From assembly GCA_018398815.1 (NCBI GenBank), contig CM031601.1:30813293-30877292 (forward strand): a stretch of 64,000 nucleotides of DNA, in the 5' to 3' direction. Below the pieces are notes generated by a model that was not told where the DNA came from, ran no database searches, and was given only the letters and a program-made list of their open reading frames with translations. The position numbers were made by a program, and so were the translations under genes. The DNA is from Conus ventricosus. Taxonomy: Eukaryota > Mollusca > Gastropoda > Neogastropoda > Conidae. Position 1 is the stretch's first letter, and each line of letters starts with the position of its first letter. Shown here one piece after another: positions 22,856 to 34,278 of the stretch.

Positions 22856-24582
22856 TGTGACGTCAACGTAAATTATGACGTCAACTGGAAATGACATAGG
22901 TAACTACATGACGAAAATATTAATAGGAGACAAGAGAAGGGAGCAAGAACTAACGGCCGAGGATTTGGTGTCCAGCCTAATTTTATTGTTTAATCATCGT
23001 TTTTCTCCGTAGTGTTACTATGTGGAGAGGCTGACCGAGTGGTCAGTAGACATCGTATATGCATTGCCATCCGGGTGTGGGGTGCAGCCCATGCCCAGCC
23101 GCCGTCTCTACTCCGTGTGGGTATGCAGAGGTTGTCCGTGAGGTCAGCAACAAGCTAACATGTAAAAGGGCTTCAGAGTTCGTTGGGACGACAACTTGTG
23201 TTCTTCTGTTGTGTGAGAGTCCCTGGAAGGACTCCACGAACTGCTTCCGTGAGCGGCTTCGTTTTCCGTCGAGTGAATGTGATTTGTAGGTTTGTGTATT
23301 CTGCTGTTTGTTTACTTCTTTTTCAAAAAAACAATTCGGTCATTGTTTTTTTTCTTGAGGAGGGGGAGTATTGTGACGTCAACGTAAATTATGACGTCAA
23401 CTGGAAATGACATAGGTAACTACATGACGAAAATATTAATAGGAGACAAGAGAAGGAGCAAGAACTAACGGCCGAGGATTTGGTGTCCAGCCTAATTTAT
23501 TTGTTTAATCATCGTTTTTTCTCCGTAGTGTTACTATGTGGAGAGGCTGACCGAGTGGTCAGTAGTGCATCGATGTTCACTGTGTATGTGGGATGCTTTT
23601 GATGACGGTACCAGCGGAATATGTAGCAGGAAATGTATTTGTTATAAAATTGTTGTGATGCTGTGTCGCCGAGAGTAACTTAAAACTCCTGTAAGAATAT
23701 TTAATATGTGCTCCAATTGTACCACCGCATGTGTGTCGTGGGCTGTATTTATTGATGTGAACACTGTAGTATAAATACACGGAGAAGTTAATATTTGTTT
23801 TAGATCAACGGTGCGTCGAACCGAAGTTTATTGTGTTCTATGGGACTTTGGTGAAATTGTGTTCTCCGGGATTCAATATGGTTTACTGTGCTTTATGAAT
23901 CTGCGGTTTCTTCTTCTGTGGATTGCTGTGCTTTATGAATCTGCGTTCTTCTCCTGTGGATTACTGTGCTTTGTGAATCTGCGGTTCTTCTTCTGCGGAT
24001 TGCTGTGCTTTATGAATCTGCGGTTCTTCTGCTATGGGTTACTGTGCCTTGTGAATTTGCGGTTCTTCTTCTGATAGTTCGACGTAATATATTGTGCTTG
24101 CTGTGTTGAGACCCTGTTTCTTCTTCATCGCTTGTGTTTTGTGAACGCTGTGTTTACCGTGTGGGGACCTTGGTTATCCGTCTTCGTCTTATTTTAATGC
24201 TGTAGACTGTGGCGTGGGTACTGTGGAACTGAATGCGCTGATTGTATATTGTGAGATATTGTGGACGGCGCCGGCGAGATAAGCGAGTTATATCAAGATA
24301 CGTAGTATGATACGCTGATATATGATGATTGAAGTGTCTTATGTATTAATGTCTTAATTGACGTGCATTGATCTGTATTCTATGAAATGGCATGTATTGA
24401 TTGGTAATGATTCATATTGATGGTTCAGGCAGCATATAAAAAGAAGAAAATCTTACACGTGTGTTGCCTGGCTATCTATGTTCGTATGGTGTGGGTGTGT
24501 GTAGGGGAAAGTCGTACACGCATCCAAACTTTTGAGAGCGAGAGTCAGACAACAAAACACGCACCACACACCATACGTAACA
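22856..24582 (+). mobile_element. LTR retrotransposon with large internal deletion
   Basis: A partial 5' LTR (22856-23049) and a 3' LTR (23372-24582) start with the same 194 bp beginning TGTGACGTCAACG. The 3' LTR is preceded by a polypurine tract GAGGAGGGGGAGTAT (23356-23370). The element ends ACGTAACA at 24582, near-complementary to its start. Five-base target duplications ACGAC flank it at 22851-22855 and 24583-24587. Between the LTRs only 322 bp remain, with no gag or pol. A TATA-like TATAAATA lies at 23770. The layout fits a Gypsy-type element. Confidence 0.85.
22858..22883. promoter_or_regulatory. Paired CRE-like palindromes at LTR start
   Basis: TGACGTCA occurs at 22858-22865 and 22876-22883, and again at 23374-23381 and 23392-23399 in the 3' LTR. 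This is the full CREB/ATF binding consensus. The position at the outer edge of U3 is where enhancer sites of LTR elements usually sit. Activity is not shown. Confidence 0.6.
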
Positions 24583-24970
24583 ACGACTATATGGGGAATG
24601 GAGTCAGAACCAATGTTAACTCCGAGGGAAAAATCCCCCTATAACGAAATTCGAACCCGCAACCCCAGATCACGAGTCCGGCGCTCTACCAACTGAGCTA
24701 TCCGTCATTAGAAAGATAGTGATTGGATTGTCATTTGATGGGTCAGAGTTTCTTATTTAGCAGCTACTTTGTTGTTTGCTCATGGACAAAGTTTTTGTCT
24801 TTAGGGTTTTTTTTTAATGGTATTTTGTTCCTCCTCAAAAACTTATACAGATATTTAGCATCAGATACTATACATACTGACCTCTAAGAAATGCAAACAT
24901 TGTGTCACTATGTCTGTCTCATTCTCTTTGTGTGATTGCTGTCTTATGTGGTTTTGGTTTGATTTTTCAG

Positions 24971-25005
24971 AGTGCCCAAAGGGACACAGATACGCCATTG
25001 GGGAT
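24971..25005 (+). CDS. RNF213: RNF213-like exon 3, RZ-finger microexon
   Basis: This 35-nt exon encodes ECPKGHRYAIGD. It has a GATTTTTCAG acceptor and a GTAGTG donor. CPxGH is the first half of the RZ-type zinc finger shared by RNF213 and ZNFX1: the Cys codon at 24973 and the His codon at 24985 are the expected zinc ligands. It accepts the phase-1 end of exon 2 and ends in phase 0, exactly where the next exon begins with Cys-Gly-Arg-Pro. It is very short and isolated by introns of 14.6 and 4.8 kb, so automated predictors could easily miss it. Confidence 0.85.
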
Positions 25006-25356
25006 GTAGTGAACAAAGATTATCATAAACATGGAGTATACAACATCTAAATCCATGTGGGTTATTTTTGTACAATTACCTCTTACAAACAGGAATTTTC
25101 TGATGAAATTGATTTTTAGAATACTTGACAATAGTCTGAGTCATAATTCTACACAGTTGTGGACTTGCGTTTGATAATCTGAATTGCTATTAAAAATTAA
25201 AAGGAGCAAAATCACTCCTCCTTCCATGTTTTTTTACAGATCTTGCTCACCATCATTGATTGTCTCAGAACTTCTGTTGAGCAGTGAAATCAGTTTTCTA
25301 GACCAAAACTTTATCAATACTATTCCGGGTTGAGCTGCAAAAAGTTTCAAAAGTAC

Positions 25357-25588
25357 ATAACTTTAATACTCGTAATTCCACAGTATAATCATAGACATAA
25401 AACAGATAATCAAAACACAAAAAAAGTTTGCAGTCTAAGAATGAAACGTATGACTTTTTCAGACTCTTTACTATAACTTTAATACTCGTAATTCCACAGT
25501 ATAATCATAGACATAAAACAGATAATCAAAACACATAAAAAGTTTGCAGTCTAAGAATGAACGTATGACTTTTTCAGACTCTTTACTG
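25357..25588. repeat. Tandem duplication of 116 bp
   Basis: The stretch from 25357 (ATAACTTTAATACTCGTAAT) repeats from 25473 with only a few differences, which indicates a recent duplication next to the CA array. Confidence 0.9.
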
Positions 25589-25731
25589 TGAATACACGCA
25601 CACACACAGAGGTGCATGTATACATACACACAAATGCAAGCACACACACACATGTACATGCCACACATAGCATGTGTATGCTCTTGTGAATAGAGATACA
25701 TGCGCACACATATGTGCATACACGTATGCAT

Positions 25732-25781
<50 letters not shown>

Positions 25782-25799
25782 CACACCACACACACAATG

Positions 25800-25848
<49 letters not shown>

Positions 25849-25902
25849 TCTCACACACACACACACACACACACACACTTATGCATAGGCCCACACCTAC
25901 AT

Positions 25903-25939
<37 letters not shown>

Positions 25940-26279
25940 AACACACACACACACACACACTTGCTGATGCACCGCGAGAACATGCACACTTGCATACCAC
26001 ACACACACATGCGTGCACCTATGGACACACACATGCATACGCTCCTTTACACACACACACATATGCGTGTACCTATGGACATGCACATGCATACACTTCT
26101 TGACACACACACAAATGCACATGCGCATGCAAGAACATGCACATGCACATATACGCATGCATACACATGCACCTGCAAGAACATGCACATGCAAGCATAC
26201 ACACATGCTCACTCACGCCATGTGTTTGCATGTAAGTGCATACTGGCCCACACATAAGAGCATTATACACGCATGTATG

Positions 26280-26346
<67 letters not shown>
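25589..26346. repeat. Compound CA/CT microsatellite
   Basis: Long (CA)n blocks, a (CT)n block at 25799-25852, and CATGCA-rich interruptions; a final pure (CA)n run covers 26281-26344. All long ORFs here are artefacts. Confidence 0.92.
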
Positions 26347-26347
<1 letters not shown>

Positions 26348-27189
26348 AGTGCATGTACATGATCTTGTTTACAAGAAACATACTTGGTAAGAGCAGACAT
26401 GCTGTTAAAATGTCAGGTCAAGGAGGTTGCAAAAACTGTAGTTCTTGATTACACTGTAGAAAATTGACCTTGAACTGTACAGCATCTCTAATTAGGAGTT
26501 GTGATTGGTGGCAGGAACTTTCCAGTTATTTCACATAGACCATTAGATTTTGAAAGCTGGAATATATGAACAATCAAATTAGTTTGTGCCACAGTCAACG
26601 GGGCTTTGAGTTAGTACATACTGGTGTGAGTTGCATAGTCGGCGGTGCAAAGCATAGTGCACATATATGCGCACCTTACAAAAAAGTTGAATGGGGAGAT
26701 AGGAGGGAGTAGTTTTCTCTTTTGTCAAGTTAGCATACTTAAACTCTTCTTTAAGTATTTAGTATGAAAATTCCTATCCACCTGTGTAACTGACCTGACA
26801 GTATATTCATCTGCTTAGAAGTATACAGGGGAAAGGGTGAAGTTACAGAGAGAAAAAGAGAGAGAGAGAGGGGGGTATGTGAGAGGAAATGGAAGGCAGA
26901 GAGAGTGGGCAAGTGTAAAAGAAGAGGAGGGTAGAAAAAGGGCAGGTGTAAAAGAAGAGGAGGGAAGAAAAGAATAATGTGTTGTGATCTGTTTACATGA
27001 TATACAGATAAGCAACAAAATAATACACATAATCTTCAGCCACAGGTAATTCACAGGAAAACATTGTCAGAGTGGGAATAGATAACAGCACAGGGTATGG
27101 AATCTGTTTTCATCATGGACAATTTCTAAGGGGGGGGGGGGGGGGGGGGTGGCAGAAATCACTTGTATCCAGTCCCTTTGAGCAGTTCA
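26347..27189. other. Intron sequence with purine tracts and a G run
   Basis: No gene was seen. There is a GA-rich block at 26840-26970 and 20 consecutive G at 27130-27149. Confidence 0.6.
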
Positions 27190-28480
27190 GGAAAGCAGGG
27201 CACTTTCGATCAAGGAAGCCCCAGATGCCCAGTAAGGGTCCAACACCGGGCCTACTGCACATTCCAAGCCTTTCTTACCCTCAGTGACTCAACCCTATAA
27301 TTGCTGCCTCACCTCCCCCCACATGCACAAATCTTTCTAGCTGGCAGGCTCTCCATCCATCTACAGGTCTGGATGGATCTGCCAGTAAGAAAATGGGTCA
27401 TAAGGTAGATTTGGATGCGCATAAGGCTCTTTTCACAATGTCTTCTCTTCTTGAAGGAAACTGCAGCTTTGTTTGACCTAGACAGATCTATACTCTCCTA
27501 GCCAAGCAGACCGTTGCAGTGATTTTTACCCCATTTTCTTTGGCTGGATCTTCTTTGACGGGTTGAAGACTGGTCCTGGACCTCTCTTCTCTCAAAAAGT
27601 TTTGCAGCTGCAATCCTTTAGGATAAAAGCCCTGATGTCCACCAGGACTCCATGCCATGGGACTGGCATGCCTCTGTGGACTTAAGAGATGCATACCTCC
27701 ACATCCTGATTCATCCCATGAATCACAGGTGGCTTTACTTCTCATGGGAAGATCATGCCTCTTAGCTTCTCGATTATTGTTTTATCCTGCAACGCTCAGT
27801 AGTTCCTCACCAATGGGATCAGGAAGTTATGCCTTCCAGTCCTCAACTGGTATTTCCATCTTCATGTCTAAATGGATGGTTGGCTATCATTGCTGGTTTC
27901 CTCTAAGTTGTGTCGAGATTATATTCAGGCAGTTGTCTTCAAGTATGCAGCCTGGGCTTCATCCCTAATCGAGATAAGTTGGAGGCTGTGCACTCTCAGC
28001 TGTTTCAGATTTAGGGAACTGCCTTCGCATTACCAGCCAGACAGTATGTTTAGTGTCACTGCAGTTTGAGAGGCTTCAATCCATAGTAATGTGCCTTTGT
28101 TAGCCTGGGAGTTGACTTCAATCCTTGTCCTTATGACACCTTGCTTTTATGCAGTCTCTCTCAGTACTAGTGTTGCTTGCAAGACTTCACACAAATGCCT
28201 TTCAGAGAGAAGTTCAAGAGAAATGGTACAAGACCCGTAAGCCTGAAACCACCACATATCCTTGGCTTACTAGTTCTTTTGGTCCACAAGAAAGTGGTCA
28301 GAATTAATCCTGGTGGCCTAAGGTGTCACAGTCTCCTTCCAGCCACTAGAAAAGGAGTGCTGCAATGATGCATCAACAGTGGACTGGGGAACCCACCTCA
28401 GTCTGTTCTCTGTGTCAGGCACTTGGACTTGGTTTCAAACTACTTTTGCACGTCAATAACCTAGAGCTGGATTCCATCTT
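27190..28480 (+). pseudogene. DIRS-type retroelement RT/RNase H fragment
   Basis: Across shifting plus-strand frames the sequence reads DWHASVDLRDAYLHILIHP and NHRWLYFSWEDHA (27645-27760), a decayed MDDWL-like box seen as CLNGWLAIIAGFL near 27865, and an RNase H end reading DASTVDWGTHLSLFSVSGTW near 28362-28425 followed by HVNNLELDSIF. The DAY-x-H-x-x-IHP and HINxLEL patterns are those of DIRS-group elements, which use a tyrosine recombinase instead of an integrase. No recombinase was recognised. The fragment is heavily mutated. Confidence 0.7.
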
Positions 28481-28610
28481 CTTGCCCACCCTCCTTTAAA
28501 AGTCTGCACATTTCAGTTTTGTGAACAGGCAACACAACAGTGACTTTTTGAATTAACCAGCAAGTTTGAGGAGTGTGGGATGGGGTATGCTCGTCCAAAA
28601 TCACTTTTAA

Positions 28611-29558
28611 GTCTTTCACTCCCGGCCGCGGATATAGCTGCGGTTCAAGAGTCATCGCATAATTGGATCATCTGACCGGTCACATGGTATTGTTTACTTG
28701 CTTGCAAATGGCGGCTCCCATACAGCGTGTTTGAAGCGATTTCTCAGCAAGTTTTGGGTCGATTTTGATGCGTTTTTTTGCGTTTTGTAAAGCGAAAATT
28801 AGTCGAGCAGATCAACATGGCTGCAGAATATTTTCTGCCGAAAAGGTGGTGAGAATTGTGTTTGAAACACTGTATGAAGGTAAAATTAGAAACGACAAAA
28901 GTGAAAGGAAAATGAAGGTGACGTGGTTGTCGATCATCCTGACAATGAGTCAAGTGATTCGGATTACCGGGATGAAGATTACATCGACAGGTAGGGGCGT
29001 GGTCGTGCTGGTAGTTGGCGTAGTTGAGGACATGATAGGAGAGGAAAAAATTGTTAAAATGTGACAGAAAAATTGAGTGTGATGCCAGTGACAGTGGTTG
29101 ACAACACTTGTTATGTTAATTTTTTGCCAATTTTTTTGTATGACAGGTGAAATGCTAGTAAACGTCGCATCTCTAGCCGACATTGACATGCATTACTCAA
29201 TGCATCCCTGAACACACTGTGCTTTTTTAGTAAATAATTGCACTTGGTTGTTATGTCTTATAGATTTGTGCACATTTCAATACCATTTCCACCTATGATA
29301 TATGAGACTTGAATTTTCATGGATTTTTTTTTCAAAATATTGTTTATTTTTCTGAAAATCTTGGCTATCTTCCCATGATTGTGAGTTATCTCATCCTGTC
29401 AACATGAAACAAAATAATTATTATATTCTCCATTCATTTTCCTTCAAGAAAATTTATACTTCTGTATGCTTTCGAGCAATGCTTTAATTTTTGCGATTTT
29501 TTTTGTAAGGTTGGTGTTTTTTTCCCAAAAATTACAAATAGTTCTGGGAGTCAAAGGG
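28611..29558 (+). mobile_element. piggyBac deletion derivative 2
   Basis: TTAA flanks both ends (28607-28610, 29559-29562). The ends are similar inverted repeats: GTCTTTCACTCCC on the left and, read from the other side, CCCTTTGACTCCC on the right. The interior begins with a coding-like start (MAAEYFSAEKVVRIVFETLY near 28818, reading in frame with ATGGCTGCAGAA) and an acidic run DHPDNESSDSDYRDEDYID near 28935, like the N-terminus of piggyBac transposases. The catalytic core is missing, so it is non-autonomous. Confidence 0.75.
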
Positions 29559-29784
29559 TTAATAGAACTTGTGCGAGAAACAGAGATCAGATTATGTATT
29601 ATCATCTTGCCACATGTTTGGCTAGGAGGTATGAAAGAAAGTAAATGATCTTGTGCTTCAAGGTTTGCAATGTTTTATTCTTTCTTTTTTTTTTCTTCTG
29701 TCATCTGATAGATACACCATATCTATATTGTGTTTTATTCGTTGATGTTTGAAAAATATGTATTGTATTCTGTCATGGTTTCAG

Positions 29785-29882
29785 TGTGGAAGACCAAATT
29801 CCGGGGGATCTTGTCCAGAGTGTGGTGTGCCAATTGGTGGTGTAGATTACAATGATCCAGCAGAGGGCAACCAAATTTCACA
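29785..29882 (+). CDS. RNF213: RNF213-like exon 4, second half of RZ finger
   Basis: After a GTTTCAG acceptor this 98-nt exon reads CGRPNSGGSCPECGVPIGG and continues to EGNQIS, ending in phase 2 before GTATGT. The CGRP and CPEC cysteines (codons at 29785, 29812 and 29821) complete the RZ zinc finger begun in the microexon, and the PIGG turn is a hallmark of the family. In RNF213 this finger supports ubiquitylation of non-protein and bacterial targets; that function is taken from the family. All expected Cys and His ligands are present, so nothing in this exon argues against function. Confidence 0.9.
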
Positions 29883-30407
29883 GTATGTAATACACATCAG
29901 AACACAAAGAGGGGGTGGGGATGGGGTTGAGGAAGGGAGTTAAGATAAAATTGTGTACCAGCACAATACATCTATGGGCTCTCGATCCAGTTCTCAATGA
30001 AAAATGCTGCAGTTATTGTAAAGGCATCAACCTGGATATGTGTATGTGGCATAAGAATTAAAAAAGAGAAGGAATGAATGTATGCACGAATGTGGGTGAG
30101 TGTGTATGTGTGAATGAGTGTTCATGTGTATGTTTGTGTGTGTGGAAGGTGGGGAGCAAAAGAATGGATAAGGGAGATGATGATGAGAATTTTTTACATT
30201 CTTGTTTTTGATATGGATGAGGGGTTGGAGAATGTGCGAAAGTGTATATCTGAAAGTGCTTTCATAAGAACGGTAGCTCATCTACATCTCACACATACCA
30301 TAGATATAAGCATGCTGGAGCATTGAACATGTTTGGGAAACACATATACACACACTCGTGCTCTCTCTCTCTCTCTCTCATCTCTCTCACTCTCTCTTCT
30401 CTCTCTC

Positions 30408-30453
<46 letters not shown>

Positions 30454-30724
30454 AGCTATCACTAAATTAGTGAGGCCTGGCATAATTATTATGTGTGGTG
30501 ATCCAAAGTCCAGTCAGCTAGTCACATTCACACACGGCACCAACCTCTTTATTTATGAAGCTGTCAGACTGCAGTGATAATGAAGGGATGATGATATTGT
30601 CAGCCGACAAGCAGGGACTGCTTCTCGTACGGGACTTTCCAGTGACAGGTATTACACATAGGGCAATGCCAGTGCACTAATTACAACAAAAAATAAAATA
30701 AAAACAGTGTCTCCATCCCCGCTT

Positions 30725-30767
<43 letters not shown>

Positions 30768-30783
30768 ATACACACACACACCA

Positions 30784-30833
<50 letters not shown>

Positions 30834-31285
30834 CTGCATGCACAAGCTCACATTCACAAAGAGATATACAGATGGGTAGACAATAGACTGATACTGAGAC
30901 AGACGGAGACCTGCCGACAGAGGGGTAGACAGTCAGAAAAAAGAGACTGAAAACAGGAGAGATGAAAATTTCATTTCGTATTGTTTATAGCCCATTCAGC
31001 TACAGGCAGGCTCATTGTGGCTGATGAGAGATGTACAAGAAGAAATCTACACACGCACAACTTGCAAGAGCAGTCTCAAACACAATATAAAGTTGCACAC
31101 ATGCATGTACATACCTAGTGCACTCAAGCATAGGCATGTGTATAAGGGAACTCTTGTGCACACAAGCATGCAGACATGCATATATGCATGCACATCAGAG
31201 TGCAGACTCGGCCTCATATATAGACACACTTATGTGTGGAGATGGCCAGTCACTAACAGATAGACACAAACAATTTTGAGAAAAT

Positions 31286-31334
<49 letters not shown>

Positions 31335-33060
31335 GCTCACACTCACACATGTGCATGATAAGAGGAAAACAGATAAACAGACATTCTGAATGGTACAAAA
31401 GGAATTTTCCTCTAAAAATAGTTTTATGATGTACTTGCCTGTCCAAACAAACGCCTCATCTCATACTACATGGAACGCATTAACATCAACAATCTCAACA
31501 CAAAAAAATAAAGAAAAGAAAAAAGAAAACAATTATGTCCAGAGCAGGGCACTAACTGTACTCAACCTACAGGAATACGTGAGTGGTCTCACCTGAGTGA
31601 CACATAATCAATTCACTACACCAAAAACAATTCATTTTTCTCACCTTTTCCAAGCTATTGAGAGGACGGAGAGTGTCTACCTGTTTGGACAGGTAAATAT
31701 ATTATAAAACTACTTTTAGTAGGAAAATTCCCTTTCTTCATATTTACCTGTCCAAACAAATGCCAGAGAATATTGAAAAGTATGGTGGGAAACCTCACCT
31801 AAGCGCCAATGTTCAGACGTGAGGACAACGCTGACCTCAACTCATCCCAGAGCTCAGGGCCAGAACCAAAATGGTTTTCATTAACGATTCCTGGAGGTTT
31901 AAAGGATTGTCCCTGTTCCCCCTTATGTAATGATCAACCAGAAACGGAATGAGCGAGAAAATGAGCCAGGATCAGGAAAAGGAGAAGAGGTTCGCTATAG
32001 ACAAAAATCTGTCCCATTCAGTGTTAAAACAAGATCATGTGAATTCCTGTTTAAATGTCCGAGTTGAACAGCATAAACATGACTGTCAAATCCTGAGATC
32101 AGGAGATTCCTGATGTTAACATGTTCTACATAGTAGGAGATATGACATTTGATTGGACAGCTAAGTATGAAGGGGGGGGGGGGGGGGGAGGAGAGATTCC
32201 TGATGTTAACATGTTCTACATAGTAGGAGATATGACATTTGATTGGACAGGTAAGTATGAAGAAATTATAGTTTAGACAATACAAGATGAACAGAAAAAG
32301 AAACACACACTCCCACATAAACACACTAAAACATACGCATACACACACACAAATTCACACACCAAGTATGCACTTGCATCTACACAAACATGCACACATT
32401 TATACATACATGTATTTATATATGTACAAGCAAGTACACATACAATCGCAAATGCAAGCTATATGCATACTCACTAATACAGGCACACACAGAGACATGC
32501 ACATGTGCTTGCACATGCAAACATGGTGATGAACTAGTACAAACAGAGACACTAAAATACATGCAAAGTGCTCACAGACAGATAGAGTGTGAGATAAGTG
32601 GACAGAGAGAGAAACAGAGAACTATGAACTGAGGGGGTGGGGGTGGGGGAGGAATTTTCCTCAGACTTACCTGTTCAAACGAATATCTCCACTTGACATG
32701 GAACACGCTATACATTAGGAGTCTCTCAAAATTCTGTTCCCTTCGTCCACTGCTCTCATGGTGATCTCACCTCTGGTTTCCTGTCCACGACTATGCCTTG
32801 GTTTGGTTCTTTGGGATCACCAGTATCAACAAATTCAAGGGGAATGTTATTGAACAACACATTGTGTAACTCTCCGGAGGGAGGGTGTGTGTCTTATGTG
32901 AATTGGATTAGAACAGGCACCAGTGAACAGCACCAGAGTGACTTATCAGCAGTGCAGTGTCTCTTCTGGTGAGTTACCTCATGATGCTGTGACATTGACC
33001 ACTCCCAGTAGATTGTGGGTGCCAAGGTTGCAGTAGGACAAGCCAGGCTATGGTTGTGGC
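29883..33060. other. Intron with microsatellites and small duplications
   Basis: Contains (CT)n at 30360-30451, (CT)n/(CA)n at 30728-30831, (CA)n at 31292-31332, an inverted pair at 31682-31699 and 31741-31758, a 70-bp duplication around a G run (32103-32262), and CA-rich sequence at 32300-32525. No exon was recognised. Confidence 0.75.
32103..32262. repeat. 70-bp direct repeat flanking a G17 run
   Basis: GAGATTCCTGATGTTAACAT begins both copies (32103 and 32193). The copies differ at about one base and are separated by 17 G (32172-32188). Confidence 0.92.
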
Positions 33061-33277
33061 CAGGGCCTGTATGCACGTCAAACCCGATTAGCTTATTCGC
33101 GTTTAGGGCTTAAACGCGGTTAGCTATTCGGAGCTTAAACGCGGATAGCCCCTCTCCGTTTTGGTATGCACACGCCCTATTCGCGATTGAATAGCTCTCC
33201 GCGTTTAGAGGGCAGGAAACGGCGCTCTATTTATAGATTCTTGGCAAAACCGGGGTGCAGCAGGCACTGCTTTCGGT

Positions 33278-33416
33278 TTAGTCATACCCTCCTTCGTGGT
33301 ACTTCCGCTGGTACGTGCTTCGTCGGTTTTCACGCAAGATTCTTGAATCATGCACACTCCCTGGCCACTTTGCGACACAATTGATGAATACAAGGTCTGA
33401 ATTATAAAAAAAAAAA

Positions 33417-33420
<4 letters not shown>
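33278..33420 (-). pseudogene. Harbinger transposase catalytic-region remnant
   Basis: The minus-strand frame reads DLVFINCVAKWPGSVHDSRI and LRENRRSTYQRK. The xWPGSxHDSRI block is the highly conserved second acidic region of the DDE_4 nuclease fold in Harbinger transposases. The DNA between it and the N-terminal remnant has been replaced by CA arrays and duplicated sequence. No third acidic block was found. Confidence 0.85.
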
Positions 33421-33472
<52 letters not shown>

Positions 33473-33491
33473 TCACACACACACACACACA

Positions 33492-33531
<40 letters not shown>

Positions 33532-33538
33532 TTCCCTC

Positions 33539-33748
33539 TGGGGCGATCTACATAGAGACAAAGAATTTTTTTTCCAAATCAAAAGTGAAAAAAAGCCAAC
33601 CATCTAGAGTGATTAAACATCTTGATTTCGGGAATAAATCTTCAGTGCCGGAGAAGACTGGCAGTAAGTATGGGAAGCTACAAATGTGCACTATCATTGA
33701 AAACAACAAATAATAATTGCGCTTGGAAATGTGCTGGAAAGTGGGGCG

Positions 33749-33788
<40 letters not shown>

Positions 33789-33791
33789 ACA

Positions 33792-33850
<59 letters not shown>

Positions 33851-34080
33851 CTTTTTTAAACTGTTCACTTTGGGGCGATCTACATAGAGACAAAGAATTT
33901 TTTTTCCAAATCAAAAGTGAAAAAAAGCCAACCATCTAGAGTGATTAAACATCTTGATTTCGGGAATAAATCTTCAGTGCCGGAGAAGACTGGCAATAAG
34001 TATGGGAAGCTACAAATGTGCACTATCATTGAAAACAACAAATAATAATTGCGCTTGGAAATGTGCTGGAAAGTGGGGCG

Positions 34081-34085
<5 letters not shown>
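33539..34085. repeat. 215-bp duplication inside the Harbinger element
   Basis: The interval from about 33539 (TGGGGCGATCTACATAGAGA) recurs from about 33870 with one clear difference (GCAGTAAG against GCAATAAG), each copy followed by a CA array. Recent slippage or unequal crossing-over at the CA arrays would explain it. Confidence 0.9.
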
Positions 34086-34138
<53 letters not shown>

Positions 34139-34154
34139 ACACACACACACAACA

Positions 34155-34278
34155 CACACACCTTTCGGAACAGTTCTAGGTCATCGTACAGGTCAAACGG
34201 ATTCTTTCTGTCACGAAAGATGCGGTTTCGTCGCAATTGCCGTCGCTGTCTCACTTGGAAAAACATCAATGCAGCCAT
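34155..34278 (-). pseudogene. Harbinger transposase N-terminal remnant
   Basis: The minus-strand frame reads MAALMFFQVRQRRQLRRNR then IFRDRKNPFDLYDDLELFRK. An R-x-F/I-R-x-R-x-NPF-x-x-x-x-D-x-E-L-x-R pattern is the start of PIF/Harbinger transposases such as HARBI1. It then runs into a (GT)n tract and stops being coding. Confidence 0.82.

Larger units (their letters stand above)
22740..24713 (-). mobile_element. tRNA-derived SINE split by an LTR element
   Basis: The head lies on the minus strand at 24640-24713: TAGCTCAGTTGGTAGAGCG is a good Pol III A box and GGGTTCGAAT a B box. The anticodon arm CCGGA-CTCGTGA-TCTGG folds, and would give a Thr-like CGT anticodon, but the acceptor ends do not pair, so it is not a working tRNA gene. 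The body continues to 24588, is interrupted by the LTR element at 22856-24587, and resumes at 22855 with GGGACTATAAACCGAGGTC, a block familiar from mollusc SINEs. The 3' end was not fixed. Confidence 0.75.

Noticed and set aside
24640..24713. Functional tRNA-Thr gene
   Set aside because: The A and B boxes and anticodon arm are good, but the acceptor strands do not pair and the sequence continues into SINE body.
30455..30577. Possible exon reading RAITKLVRPGIIIMCG
   Set aside because: It starts inside a CT array and does not fit between exons 4 and 5, which already join in phase.
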